Shown piece after piece: positions 9,146 to 17,841 of a stretch of 64,000 bases of DNA. Within the stretch, counting starts at the first letter, position 1, and each line of letters opens with the position of its first letter. Below the pieces are notes generated by a model. That model searched no databases and was not told the DNA's origin. It saw only the letters and a list, made by a program, of their open reading frames with translations. A program made the position numbers and the translations under genes. Origin of the DNA: Luteitalea sp. (GTDB lineage: Bacteria; Acidobacteriota; Vicinamibacteria; Vicinamibacterales; Vicinamibacteraceae); contig WHTZ01000011.1 in the NCBI GenBank assembly GCA_009377495.1, forward strand, positions 52,443-116,442. The letters run 5' to 3'.

Positions 9146-10540
9146 CTATCGCTTCAGCTGCGACACTAACGAGACGACAGCGCGGAATTTGCCGTTCGGT
9201 TCCCTCGGAATCTCCGATACAACCTCCAGATCGACGCGCATCTCCTTTCCGGTCCGCTTTCCGAGCTCGTAGAGCAGGTGCTCGCGTTGTCGTTCCGAGA
9301 AGGCACTGCCGAGGACGAGCCTGACGACTAGCCTGTCGAGGCTGGGCTGGACGATCTGAGCCGCGCGAACGCCGTTCAACTGGCTGAAAACCGGAGTCAG
9401 ACGCCCCAAAGGACGCCCCGACGGCGTCACCAGGACGTCATCGACTCTGCCCAGGATGTCGGCGACCAGCGGGAAATTTCGCCCGCACTTGCAGGTGGCG
9501 TCGCGCAGCACGACCTGGTCTCCCAGCCGGTATCGGAGCAGCGGCATGGTGCGGTTCACGAAGGTGGTGCACACCGCTCCGCCAGGTGTTCCGACCGGCA
9601 CCGGTCTATCATCCGCCCCGAGGACTTCTAGAAGACCGTGCTCTGGATGGACGTGGTAGCTGCCTTCCTCGCACTGCGACACGAAGTGAACCATCTCCAC
9701 CGAACCGTACTGATCGATGACCTTCGTCCCAAACGCCTGCTCAATCGCGTGTCGCTGGTGCGGAAGCAGCGTTTCGGCGGTCGTGAAGACGACTCGCGGG
9801 CGAATATCTGTGAGGCCCTTATCGAGAACGTATGCGGCGACCGCGTGGAGGCTCGATGGGTACCCGATGATCTCGGGCGGCTGCAGGCGCTTCAGCGCCT
9901 CGCAGTACGAAGCCAGGTTCTCGCCGTGCAGATGGTGAGACGAGAACAGGTAGTTCCGCTGGAAATGGTCAACCCGCCAGAACGGTGGGCGCTCCTGTCC
10001 TCGTGGGCAGATGACTCGACCGAAGAAGGTCGCACGATACGTCCCGGGTGTGATCCCGAACCATGCGCGGAGGCGTGTCCAGAACGCATAGTGCCGCCGG
10101 CGAGACGCGACATCGCAGAACACCGCGAGCGGGGTGCCCGTCGTTCCACTCGTGCTCAGCCTGAGGCGGCGTTCCCCGCCTCGTGGCTCGGCCGTGAAGT
10201 CCTCGGGATTCCGACGGAGCTGTTCCTTCTCCAAGATTGGTAGCGTCGACAGATCGCGCGTCGATTGGATGTCGCTTGCCTTCAAACCGGTCTGCTGGCT
10301 CAAGCGCCGGTAGTAGGGCACGCGGTCGAACGCATGCGCCACCATGGCGCGGAGCTGCGCATCGACATACGCCTCGATGTCTGAGGCAGCCCAACGCTCT
10401 GCTTGCCGAAGGATTTCAAGAAGCGCTGTGCCTTCTGGACCCCTGCGCTCGCGACGCAAGCCGTAACCCAGCGCCGTCACTGCGAAATTCTGAAGCCACA
10501 CCGGGCTCCCGTAGTAGGTAGCTTCCAGGAATCGATGCAT
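9146..10540 (-). CDS. CapK-type adenylate-forming protein (third of three)
   Basis: 464 residues with the STSGTTGTPLAVF phosphate loop at residues 129-141, an IDQYGSVEMVHFVSQCEEG core and a CKCGRNFPLV cysteine motif, as in the other two CapK proteins. It is the last gene of the exporter operon, 20 bases after the GT4 gene. It probably forms an acyl-adenylate. Its place beside the ABC exporter suggests a late modification, but that is inference. Confidence 0.85.
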   Translation of the reverse strand: MHRFLEATYYGSPVWLQNFAVTALGYGLRRERRGPEGTALLEILRQAERWAASDIEAYVDAQLRAMVAHAFDRVPYYRRLSQQTGLKASDIQSTRDLSTLPILEKEQLRRNPEDFTAEPRGGERRLRLSTSGTTGTPLAVFCDVASRRRHYAFWTRLRAWFGITPGTYRATFFGRVICPRGQERPPFWRVDHFQRNYLFSSHHLHGENLASYCEALKRLQPPEIIGYPSSLHAVAAYVLDKGLTDIRPRVVFTTAETLLPHQRHAIEQAFGTKVIDQYGSVEMVHFVSQCEEGSYHVHPEHGLLEVLGADDRPVPVGTPGGAVCTTFVNRTMPLLRYRLGDQVVLRDATCKCGRNFPLVADILGRVDDVLVTPSGRPLGRLTPVFSQLNGVRAAQIVQPSLDRLVVRLVLGSAFSERQREHLLYELGKRTGKEMRVDLEVVSEIPREPNGKFRAVVSLVSQLKR

Positions 10541-10560
10541 GAACCTGACTGCCTCGAGTG

Positions 10561-11841
10561 TTAAGGCACGCGGCCGCCGGTCACGCTCTTGGGATCTGCA
10601 AGCCCTTCGCGCACGCGGCTCGCCACCGGCTCGCCCAGACGATCTGCCAGGAGGAGCGCCAAACGGGCCACGAGGTATCGCCAGTCGTGGAGCTGCGCCA
10701 CTGCCCGGCGGGTAGTCACGCGCTCGAGGGATCGGGCGCCGGTCTCGAGGCTGCGCGCGATGGCCACTTCCCAGCCGTCCACGGTTTCCGCGAGCTCGAT
10801 GACACCGGCCATCGGCTCGAGGGATTGGATTCGGCTACCAACCACCGGCTTGCCACTAGCGAGGTATTCATGGAGCTTCAAGGGATAGATGTAACTTGTG
10901 TAGGGCGTCACGCGATAGGGCAAGAGACAGACATCGAAGTGCTGGACATAAGAGGGGAGGTCGTCGACGCTCTTGACGCCGAGGAGGTGAACGTTGGCCC
11001 GCCTGCCGAGGGCCGCGACGCGCTCCGTGATGCCCTCGTGCTTGCCAACGGGCCCAACGAAGACGAACGACCAGCCGGGGCGCCGGTTGACCAGGGTCTC
11101 GATGAGAGTCCAATCGAGCTGCTGCTTGAGGAGACCGGTGTACCCGATGCGGGGATGAGGAATGGGCGCGAGGTCCTCGGGCTCCGGCCGCGGAGCAGCA
11201 TAAGCTGCGTAGTTCACGCCGTTGGGGATCATCGCCGTCCGACGGTTCACGTGCCCTTTCTTTGCCATGAGCCCGGGCGAATGAACGATCACTTGATCAA
11301 CCGACTCAATGAGTCGCCGCTCGTCCTCCCCAACGGGCACCTCCCTCTCCGAAAACGAATACTCGTCGTCAATGTGATACAGCGTGGCCGCAAAGCGTGC
11401 CGAGCGCGGCGCGCGAGCCAGCGCCGGGCGGCACACATGTAGCGCAATGGTCGTGCAGCCCGCGTCTCGGAGCAGGCGACGTGCCCGCCGCACGCGCAGA
11501 TCGAAGGTGAGATTCGCGAGCCACCGCGGGCGATGGAACAGGGGAAGCCACGGTTGGGGCTCGTACACCATGACCGGACTGGGCGGCGGACAGAGGCCTG
11601 CCGTGCCGCTCAGGAGGCGATGGTCTCGTCCCCAGACGACGTCGCGCCACGGGCGAGCCGGGTTCACCCAGACCACGCGAAAGATGTGGCTCATCCAGTG
11701 AGCGACGTGGAAGCGAGACGAGCCCAAAGCACTCCAGGGCTCGGGGGCCATGAAGACCACCCCGACTTCTGGCACGAGCGGCTTGTCGACCGGGGACGCG
11801 CCCTCGAACTGGGCGGCTCCCGGCGAAATGGCAGCCGACAT
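10561..11841 (-). CDS. GT4-like glycosyltransferase
   Basis: 426 residues. The N-terminal domain carries VGVVFMAPEPWSALGSSRFH and a YHIDDEYSF motif seen in TuaH-like glycosyltransferases. The donor domain has PHPRIGYTGLL, ANVHLLGVKSVDDLPSYVQ and YPLKLHEYLASGKPVVGSR. I chose ATG at 11841; an earlier in-frame ATG at 11946 would overlap the wzt gene and add 35 residues without fold character. It sits between the exporter ATPase and CapK genes, so it probably acts on the exported glycan. Confidence 0.83.
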   Translation of the reverse strand: MSAAISPGAAQFEGASPVDKPLVPEVGVVFMAPEPWSALGSSRFHVAHWMSHIFRVVWVNPARPWRDVVWGRDHRLLSGTAGLCPPPSPVMVYEPQPWLPLFHRPRWLANLTFDLRVRRARRLLRDAGCTTIALHVCRPALARAPRSARFAATLYHIDDEYSFSEREVPVGEDERRLIESVDQVIVHSPGLMAKKGHVNRRTAMIPNGVNYAAYAAPRPEPEDLAPIPHPRIGYTGLLKQQLDWTLIETLVNRRPGWSFVFVGPVGKHEGITERVAALGRRANVHLLGVKSVDDLPSYVQHFDVCLLPYRVTPYTSYIYPLKLHEYLASGKPVVGSRIQSLEPMAGVIELAETVDGWEVAIARSLETGARSLERVTTRRAVAQLHDWRYLVARLALLLADRLGEPVASRVREGLADPKSVTGGRVP

Positions 11842-11908
11842 GTCGTTCAATCTCGGGCCCGCGTTCCGCGCGCGTGAGGCCCGGCCAGGGGCGGCCTGAA
11901 CGGATGAA

Positions 11909-13216
11909 TTAGACGCCCCCCGCGACAGCTTGAGAGGAGAGGTCACTCAGGTCTGAGTGCTTCGTGACGTGTGATCCGTTGAATCGCCACCTCTGAGGGA
12001 CATACAGGATTCCGAAGCGGCTTCCAATCACGCGGCCGGAACCATAGATATCCGAGATCTCGATCTCGATCACCGCGCAGTGCGCAAGCGCGTCGTAAAC
12101 CTTGCGATCCGGCCCGGTGATCGACAGCGACAGGTGGTAGCGGGCCGGGAGCAAATTCAGGGCGTCGATCTCCAGATCTATGTATCCCTCGCCAGCGGGG
12201 AGCCACGGGATCTCAACGCCGTGAAGCCACGTACTAATGTCCGTGACGACCGTTCCGAGCTCGGTGAGAATCTTGAAGCCGAAGCTCGGCCGCGAGACCG
12301 GCTCGGCCGCACGATAGTGAAATCGCAACGTCAGCGCGTCGCCACACCGAATCAAGCTCTTCGGCTCTCCGCCTGGTCCCAGGAACTCGATCCGCGTGTA
12401 CTGGACCTCGCCGTCGCCGCGCCGGCTCTCCCACTCAGCCAAGTCGCGTGCTGTCTCCCGCGCTCCCGCAGACGCGGAGAGATACGCGTCGATCGCCCCT
12501 CTGGTGGTGCCGTCCATCCGCACCTCCCCACCGTCTATCCAGATAGCACGCGTGCAGAGGTTTTCGACGGCCGCCATGTTGTGCGAGACGAACAGCACGG
12601 TGCGTCCGCCACCACGCATGTCCTGCATCGTATCCAGGCATTTTTTCTGGAAGGCGGCATCACCCACGGCCAGCACTTCGTCCACGATCAACACTTCAGG
12701 GTCGAGATGTGCGGCGACGGCAAATCCAAGCCGCAGGCGCATCCCCGATGAGTAGCGCTTGATGGGTGTCTCGAGGAAGCGCTCGACACCTGAGAACGCC
12801 ACGATCTCATCGAATTTCTTGTCGACCTCCGCCTTACCCATGCCGAGGATCGATCCGTTCAGGTAGATGTTCTCGCGGCCGGTCAGCTCATCGTGAAAGC
12901 CGGTGCCAACCTCGAGCAAGGCGGCGATACGCCCTCGTACGGAGACACGTCCGGCCGTCGGATACGTGATCCGCGAGAGAAGCTTCAGAAGCGTGCTCTT
13001 GCCAGCGCCATTCCGGCCGATGATGCCGACCACCTCGCCCGGGTCGACGCTGAACGAGACATCCTTCAACGCCCAGAGGGTCTCGGTGTTTGCGTCCCGG
13101 CTGCCAAAGGGGTGCTTGAGCATCCGCACGAGCTTGTCTCGCAGCGTCGTATCCCGCTCTAGCTTGCCGATCCGATATTGCTTGGAAAGCCCGTCAACAA
13201 CAATCTGAGGTGCCAT
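11909..13216 (-). CDS. wzt: ABC exporter ATPase with C-terminal glycan-binding domain (Wzt type)
   Basis: 435 residues. Walker A is GIIGRNGAGKST (about 65-76), the ABC signature is YSSGMRLRLGFAVA, and Walker B is VLIVDEVLAVGD. Residues from about 270 onward form a beta-rich extension (SLIRCGDALTLRFHYRAAEP and following), matching the Wzt C-terminal domain that recognises the polymer end before export. Partner of the permease gene 17 bases upstream. It powers export of a lipid-linked polysaccharide across the inner membrane. Polymer identity cannot be read from the domain. Confidence 0.93.
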   Translation of the reverse strand: MAPQIVVDGLSKQYRIGKLERDTTLRDKLVRMLKHPFGSRDANTETLWALKDVSFSVDPGEVVGIIGRNGAGKSTLLKLLSRITYPTAGRVSVRGRIAALLEVGTGFHDELTGRENIYLNGSILGMGKAEVDKKFDEIVAFSGVERFLETPIKRYSSGMRLRLGFAVAAHLDPEVLIVDEVLAVGDAAFQKKCLDTMQDMRGGGRTVLFVSHNMAAVENLCTRAIWIDGGEVRMDGTTRGAIDAYLSASAGARETARDLAEWESRRGDGEVQYTRIEFLGPGGEPKSLIRCGDALTLRFHYRAAEPVSRPSFGFKILTELGTVVTDISTWLHGVEIPWLPAGEGYIDLEIDALNLLPARYHLSLSITGPDRKVYDALAHCAVIEIEISDIYGSGRVIGSRFGILYVPQRWRFNGSHVTKHSDLSDLSSQAVAGGV

Positions 13217-13233
13217 AGTGACAATTGCACTCG

Positions 13234-14022
13234 TTAGACGATATCCGCAAACTCCCGCTCAGCGCTGCGGAAGTACATGAGACTGCCCAGGAACACAGCG
13301 ATGACCACCGCGAACGACACACCGATGCCCGCCCAATCCATGTCGCGCCCAGGGGTGATGGAAAACCGGAACATCTCAACCAGGCCACTCATCGGGTTCA
13401 ATGAGAGGAGGAACTGGAAATGCTCTGGGATCGCTCTCACCGGGTAAATGACCGGCGTCAGAAATATCCCGATCTGAACGATGAACGGGAGCGCGTGCCT
13501 CACGTCCCGATACTTGACGTTCACTGCCGCCAGGAACATGCCGAGCCCCATTGTCACCACGAACAACGGAACCATCAACACCGGCCACAGCAGCATCGAC
13601 CAGCTCAGCCCGATCCCGTGGTAGAGCAGGATCACGCCAAGGAGCAACGACCCGATGCACAGATCGACAAGGCCAGCCAGCGCGACCGCCGACGGGAGAA
13701 TGATTCGAGGGAAGTACACCTTCTTGACCAGAGGGACGTTGGTCACGAGGCAGTTGCCGACGAGGTTCAACCTCGACGAGAAGTAAATCCACGGCAGCAA
13801 CCCGCTGAAATAAAACACCGCGTGGGGTGTGCCGTCTGTCGGAATCTTGGCCACTCGGCCGAAGAGCACGGTGAACACCAGCATCGTGAACAGAGGCTGG
13901 ATGATCACCCACGCAACCCCAAACACGGTCTGCTTGTAGCGGACCTTCACGTCGCGCAAGGCCAAGAAGTAAAACAACTCACGATAATTCCACAGCTCTC
14001 GCAATAGCAGGCTCCTAGACAT
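13234..14022 (-). CDS. wzm: ABC-2 type polysaccharide exporter permease (Wzm type)
   Basis: 262 residues with about six membrane segments and the family start LWNYRELFYFLALRDVKVRYKQ followed by GVAWVIIQPLF. It forms the membrane channel for the Wzt ATPase. The ATG at 14022 has an AGGAG directly against it, which is too close for normal initiation; a second AGGAG overlaps codons 3-4 and is well spaced from a TTG at 14004. The true start is therefore uncertain. A perfect stem (14025-14079) ends 2 bases upstream of the ATG and may control translation. Confidence 0.9.
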   Translation of the reverse strand: MSRSLLLRELWNYRELFYFLALRDVKVRYKQTVFGVAWVIIQPLFTMLVFTVLFGRVAKIPTDGTPHAVFYFSGLLPWIYFSSRLNLVGNCLVTNVPLVKKVYFPRIILPSAVALAGLVDLCIGSLLLGVILLYHGIGLSWSMLLWPVLMVPLFVVTMGLGMFLAAVNVKYRDVRHALPFIVQIGIFLTPVIYPVRAIPEHFQFLLSLNPMSGLVEMFRFSITPGRDMDWAGIGVSFAVVIAVFLGSLMYFRSAEREFADIV

Positions 14023-14024
14023 CT

Positions 14025-14079
14025 CCTAAGGCCGGACTCGTGACACGTGGAGCAAGTTTCCTGTACGTCCGGCCTTAGG
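14025..14079 (-). promoter_or_regulatory. Hairpin abutting the wzm start
   Basis: A perfect 13-base inverted repeat (14025-14037 and 14067-14079, arm CCTAAGGCCGGAC) with a 29-base loop. On the wzm mRNA the 3' arm ends 2 bases before the ATG and includes part of the purine-rich AGGAG. It could mask the ribosome site, or it could be a dispersed repeat. Confidence 0.5.
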
Positions 14080-14090
14080 ATCTGTCTTAG

Positions 14091-14115
14091 GCGCGGCCGC
14101 CGTCGGCGGCCGCGC
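14091..14115. repeat. GC-rich hairpin in wzm leader
   Basis: An 11-base perfect inverted repeat (GCGCGGCCGCC and GGCGGCCGCGC) with a 3-base loop. There is no T-run on either side, so it is not a textbook intrinsic terminator. It lies in the presumed transcribed leader of the exporter operon. Confidence 0.6.
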
Positions 14116-14239
14116 ATCTAGTAGCGAAGATCCGCCCCACCGCGGTTCGCCTGGGCTTGGCCGTTTGAGGCGGAGCTTCGCTACGTTTCCCGCGACTCAC
14201 TCCGCGTCCAAGCGTCCCGGTGATCAACCCGGGCGGGAG

Positions 14240-14261
14240 CCGGTCGGACAATACCGACCGG
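14240..14261. repeat. Short hairpin near wzm promoter
   Basis: A perfect 8-base inverted repeat (CCGGTCGG and CCGACCGG) with a 6-base loop, about 23 bases downstream of the sigma-54-like promoter on the minus strand. It would be near the 5' end of the wzm transcript. Confidence 0.5.
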
Positions 14262-14283
14262 GGGAGTACTAAGGAATCAGAAT

Positions 14284-14299
14284 AGCATGCGGCGTGCCA
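14284..14299 (-). promoter_or_regulatory. Sigma-54-like promoter for the exporter operon
   Basis: On the minus strand the sequence reads TGGCACGCCGCATGCT. The -24 hexamer is the exact consensus and GG and GC are 10 bases apart; the -12 box has one mismatch (ATGCT for TTGCT). It points at wzm, about 260 bases away, giving a long leader. Functional status is inferred. Confidence 0.5.
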
Positions 14300-14341
14300 G
14301 CCATCACCACACGCCTGTGCGCCGACCTGTGGAGTGATAGT

Positions 14342-14355
14342 TGTCTGTCAAGACA
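14342..14355. promoter_or_regulatory. Candidate activator dyad between divergent promoters
   Basis: TGTCT, 4 bases, AGACA: a perfect 5-base dyad between the minus-strand sigma-54-like site at 14284 and a weaker plus-strand one at 14429. This is where an enhancer-binding protein could act on both. Short dyads also occur by chance. Confidence 0.3.
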
Positions 14356-14428
14356 CGACTTATGAAGAGAGCTCCAGGCTCGCGACCAGCCCAAATAGCC
14401 GTCGATCTGCTGACAAAAGTGCTATTCT

Positions 14429-14444
14429 TGGCAGATAATTGGCG
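14429..14444 (+). promoter_or_regulatory. Weak sigma-54-like site facing the sugar operon
   Basis: TGGCAGATAATTGGCG has GG and GC 10 bases apart; the -24 box has one mismatch and the -12 box reads TGGCG. It points toward the epimerase gene at 14771, over 300 bases away, with a repeat element in between. Confidence 0.3.
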
Positions 14445-14556
14445 TGCACATCTGTGGCATTTGGCATCCCACCGCTCCGGCGCGCCCGCAAACACTGACC
14501 GGCGCACATCGATCCACTACTGCCGTTTGGCACCCGGCTTGCGTAAACCAAGGTGT

Positions 14557-14746
14557 CAGGGGTCAGGGGTCAGGTGCCAGGGGCCAGGAGGGGTCAGGGA
14601 CGCAGGGACCAGGGCTTCCAGGTACGATGCACTCGACAAGGCACCCGAAGGAGCGACTATCAGCCCTGATCCCTGAAGGCCTGATCCCTCCTGGGCCCTG
14701 ACACCTGGTCCCTTGTTTTGCCCTGGGAGCTGACCCCTGACCCCTG
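14557..14746. repeat. Palindromic GGGGTCAGG-type repeat
   Basis: Tandem GGGGTCAGG-like units on the left are mirrored on the right. The outer 17-base arms (14557-14573 and 14730-14746) are perfect complements; inner arms (14578-14598 and 14680-14700) match at 19 of 21 positions. It fills most of the gap before the epimerase gene and looks like a dispersed non-coding element. No gene is supported from 14023 to 14770. Confidence 0.75.
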
Positions 14747-14770
14747 TCGAACCGTGGGAAGGAAGCGTGC

Positions 14771-15799
14771 ATGAAGGTGTTGGTGACGGGACACCTCGGC
14801 TATGTTGGAGCGGTGACGGTGCCCATGCTGCAAGGGGCGGGTCACGAGGTCGTGGGCCTGGATACCGGCTTCTTCAGCGAGTGCCATTTCGGTGAGGTGA
14901 GCAACGGCACGCCGTCGTTGCGGATCGACCTGCGGGACCTGATGCCGCACCACCTCGATGGGTTCGAGGCCGTTGTGCACCTCGCCGCGCTGTCCAACGA
15001 CCCGCTCGGCAATCTCAATCCCGAGTGCACCTATACCATTAACCACCAAGCCTCCGTCCGTCTCGCGGAGTCCGCAAAGAGGGCCGGGGTTCGTCGATTC
15101 GTGTTCTCCTCGTCGTGCAGCAACTACGGCGCGGGCGGCGACGGGTTTCTCGACGAAGACGCGTCGCTTAGTCCTTTGACGCCGTACGGCGAGAGCAAGG
15201 TCTGGGTAGAGCGAGATGTGGCCGCGCTGGCCGACGACACCTTCAGCCCCACGTTCCTCCGTAACGCAACCGCTTACGGCGTGTCGCCCATGCTGCGCGT
15301 CGACCTGGTCGTCAACAACCTCGTGGGCTACGCCTGCACGACCGGGGAGGTGCTCATCAAGAGCGACGGCACGCCGTGGCGACCGCTCGTCCACGTCGAG
15401 GACATTGCACGGGCGTTCTTGGCGGTGCTCGAGGCGCCGATCGAGTCCGTACACAACGCCGTGTTCAACGTCGGCCAGACGAGCGAGAACTACACGGTGC
15501 GGGAAGTCGCAGAAATGGTAGAGCACGCTGTGCCCGGTAGTCAGGTCACCTTTGCCGATGGCGCCGGGCCGGACCAGCGGAACTACCGTGTCGATTGCAG
15601 CCGCATCGCGCGCCTCCTCCCGACGTTTCAGCCCCAGTGGACCGTGAGAGAGGGCATCATCCAGCTCCGCGAGGCATACCGCGCCCACGGCTTGACACAT
15701 GAAGAGTTTCTCAGTGCGAAGTACCTTCGCATCCTCCATATTCAGGGACTTCTCGACAGCGGACGACTCGATCCGCACCTCCGCTGGCGTGATTCATGA
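14771..15799 (+). CDS. NAD-dependent sugar epimerase/dehydratase
   Basis: 342 residues, extended short-chain dehydrogenase fold. VTGHLGYVG at residues 5-13 is the NAD-binding glycine motif; SSSCSNYG and YGESKVW (about 138-144) give the catalytic Ser and Tyr-x3-Lys. [10 protein letters not shown] and [19 protein letters not shown] are typical of nucleotide-sugar epimerases. A GGAAGG ribosome site precedes the ATG. It overlaps the methyltransferase by 4 bases (ATGA). With its neighbours it should make a modified deoxysugar; epimerase versus dehydratase cannot be decided. Confidence 0.9.
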   Translation: MKVLVTGHLGYVGAVTVPMLQGAGHEVVGLDTGFFSECHFGEVSNGTPSLRIDLRDLMPHHLDGFEAVVHLAALSNDPLGNLNPECTYTINHQASVRLAESAKRAGVRRFVFSSSCSNYGAGGDGFLDEDASLSPLTPYGESKVWVERDVAALADDTFSPTFLRNATAYGVSPMLRVDLVVNNLVGYACTTGEVLIKSDGTPWRPLVHVEDIARAFLAVLEAPIESVHNAVFNVGQTSENYTVREVAEMVEHAVPGSQVTFADGAGPDQRNYRVDCSRIARLLPTFQPQWTVREGIIQLREAYRAHGLTHEEFLSAKYLRILHIQGLLDSGRLDPHLRWRDS

Positions 15800-17043
15800 A
15801 CGAGATCGTCAACCACCGGGCTTGCCGTTCGTGTGGCGAGGGACTGAGGCACAGCTTCGTCGACCTGGGCATGTCGCCGCTCTGCGAGAGCTATGTCGAC
15901 AGTGATCACCTCGACCACATGGAGCCGTTTTATCCGTTGCACGTGCTCGTGTGTCATCGCTGCCTGCTCGTCCAACTCGGCGAGTATGTCGCACCGGAGC
16001 ACATCTTCTCGGAGTACGCGTACTTCTCCTCCTTTTCCGACAGTTGGCTCGAGCACGCGCAGCAGTACGCACGTGCCGTCGCGAATCGTTTGAGCTTGGG
16101 TCCGACCAGTCTGGTGGTCGAGGTCGCGAGCAACGACGGTTACCTCCTACAGTACTTCACGGAACAGCAGATTCCTGTGCTCGGCATCGAGCCTGCCGCC
16201 AACGTCGCCAAGGTCGCCGCCGACAAGGGCGTGCCGACGATGGTGAGGTTCTTCGGGCGAGAGGTCGCAGAGGAGCTCGTGCAGCAGGGGGTCCAGGCTG
16301 ACCTGCTCGTCGGCAACAACGTGTTGGCCCAGGTCGCGGACCTCAACGATTTCGTTGCGGGCCTTTCCATCCTCCTCAAGCCAACCGGTACGCTGACGCT
16401 GGAATTCCCCCACCTGCTCCGTCTCATCGAAGGCAACCAGTTCGACACCATCTATCACGAGCACTTTTCGTACTTCTCGCTCTATAGCGCCGAGCGCGTG
16501 CTCGGAGCGCACGGTCTGGTGGTCGTCGACGTCGAGGAGCTCCGAACGCACGGTGGCTCGCTCCGGATCTATGCTCAACGGAAGGATGGCGTCGCACATG
16601 AGGCTGCCGCGCGCGTGCACACGCTGCGCCGCTCAGAAGAAGAGGCCGGCCTCACCAATCTAGATGGCTACGGCGATTTCGCGCGCCGCGTCGAGCAGAC
16701 CAAGTGGCGACTCGTCGAGTTCCTCATTGGGGTAAGGCGCGCCGGTCGTACGGTCTTGGGCTACGGAGCCCCGGGCAAAGGCAACACGCTGCTGAACTAC
16801 TGTGGCATTCGCACCGATCTTCTCGAGCTCGTCGTCGATCGGAACCCCTACAAGCAGGGTAAGTTCCTGCCGGGCACGCACATTCCGATTCATGCTCCCG
16901 AGCGGATCGCGGAGCGGCGGCCAGATTACGTGTTGATCCTGCCGTGGAACCTCAAGGAAGAGATCGTGCAACAGCTTCGTTACGTCCGCGCGTGGGGTGG
17001 ACAGTTCGTTGTACCGATTCCAAGCGTTGAAGTCATCGAGTGA
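15796..17043 (+). CDS. NDP-sugar C-methyltransferase (zinc-binding, SAM-dependent)
   Basis: 415 residues. The N-terminal zinc domain has two CxxC pairs (CRSCGEGL and CHRCLLVQL). The SAM-binding loop is [15 protein letters not shown], the catalytic region is [10 protein letters not shown], and the C-terminal domain has [17 protein letters not shown]. This three-part layout matches C-3 methyltransferases of the TylC3 type that methylate 4-keto-deoxysugars. Its start overlaps the epimerase stop. It suggests that the glycan contains a branched, methylated deoxysugar. Confidence 0.9.
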   Translation: MNEIVNHRACRSCGEGLRHSFVDLGMSPLCESYVDSDHLDHMEPFYPLHVLVCHRCLLVQLGEYVAPEHIFSEYAYFSSFSDSWLEHAQQYARAVANRLSLGPTSLVVEVASNDGYLLQYFTEQQIPVLGIEPAANVAKVAADKGVPTMVRFFGREVAEELVQQGVQADLLVGNNVLAQVADLNDFVAGLSILLKPTGTLTLEFPHLLRLIEGNQFDTIYHEHFSYFSLYSAERVLGAHGLVVVDVEELRTHGGSLRIYAQRKDGVAHEAAARVHTLRRSEEEAGLTNLDGYGDFARRVEQTKWRLVEFLIGVRRAGRTVLGYGAPGKGNTLLNYCGIRTDLLELVVDRNPYKQGKFLPGTHIPIHAPERIAERRPDYVLILPWNLKEEIVQQLRYVRAWGGQFVVPIPSVEVIE

Positions 17044-17055
17044 TCGGAGCAAATC

Positions 17056-17841
17056 ATGAAAGTGGTGCTTTTTTGCGGGGGAGAGGGGATGCGACTACGG
17101 GAGAGCGCAGAAACCGTGCCAAAGCCCATGGCGCCGATAGGTTACCGGCCGATCCTCTGGCACGTGATGAAGTACTATGCTCACTATGGACACAAAGACT
17201 TCATCCTGTGCCTCGGCTACCGCGGGGACATCATCAAGAACTATTTTCGGAACTATGACGAGACGCTGACGAATAACTTCGTAATTCGGGCCGGTCAGGA
17301 GGTCAAGCTGCTCGGTAGCGACACGCACGATTGGCAGATCACCATGCTCGAGACCGGCGCAAGGGCGACGATCGGCCAACGTCTGCTCGCAGCGCGGCCG
17401 TACATCGAGCCGGACGAGATGTTTCTCGCAAACTACAGTGACGGTCTGACGAACGCACCGCTCGACGAGATGATTCGGACGCTCGAAAGCTCTGATGATG
17501 TCGCCTGCTTCCTCGCGGTTCGGCCGAATCTCTCGTATCACTTCGTCCGGCTGGATGAGACCAGCCATGTGTGTGACATCCAGAACGTGAGCGAGTCCGA
17601 CATGCGCATCAACGGCGGCTTCTTCGTGTTCCGCCGTCAGATCTTCGACTACATCCATCCAGGGGAGGACCTCGTGCCGGGGCCATTCAAGCGGATGCTC
17701 GCCGCGGGCAAGCTGCGATCCTACGCGCACGAGGGCTTCTGGGCTTCCATGGACACGTTCAAGGACCGGCAAGTGCTGTGGGAGCTGTACGACCGGGGGG
17801 ATGCGCCCTGGCAGGTTTGGCGAAACGGGTCTAAGGCGTGA
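17056..17841 (+). CDS. Sugar-1-phosphate nucleotidyltransferase (RfbF-like)
   Basis: 261 residues. The N-terminus VVLFCGGEGMRLRESAETVPKP is the nucleotidyltransferase G-x-G-x-R-L signature with the following KP. LGYRGDIIKNYF, ANYSDGLTN and GFWASMDTFKDRQVLWEL resemble glucose-1-phosphate cytidylyltransferase. It would make an activated sugar (CDP-glucose if RfbF proper) for the epimerase and methyltransferase. The next gene overlaps by 4 bases. CDP versus another nucleotide is not certain. Confidence 0.87.
   Translation: MKVVLFCGGEGMRLRESAETVPKPMAPIGYRPILWHVMKYYAHYGHKDFILCLGYRGDIIKNYFRNYDETLTNNFVIRAGQEVKLLGSDTHDWQITMLETGARATIGQRLLAARPYIEPDEMFLANYSDGLTNAPLDEMIRTLESSDDVACFLAVRPNLSYHFVRLDETSHVCDIQNVSESDMRINGGFFVFRRQIFDYIHPGEDLVPGPFKRMLAAGKLRSYAHEGFWASMDTFKDRQVLWELYDRGDAPWQVWRNGSKA

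Noticed and set aside
14705..14719. Sigma-54-like TGGTCC...TTGC before the epimerase
   Set aside because: GG-GC spacing is 11, not 10.
14660..15778. 372-codon minus-strand open frame
   Set aside because: Antisense to the epimerase gene with its clear motifs.
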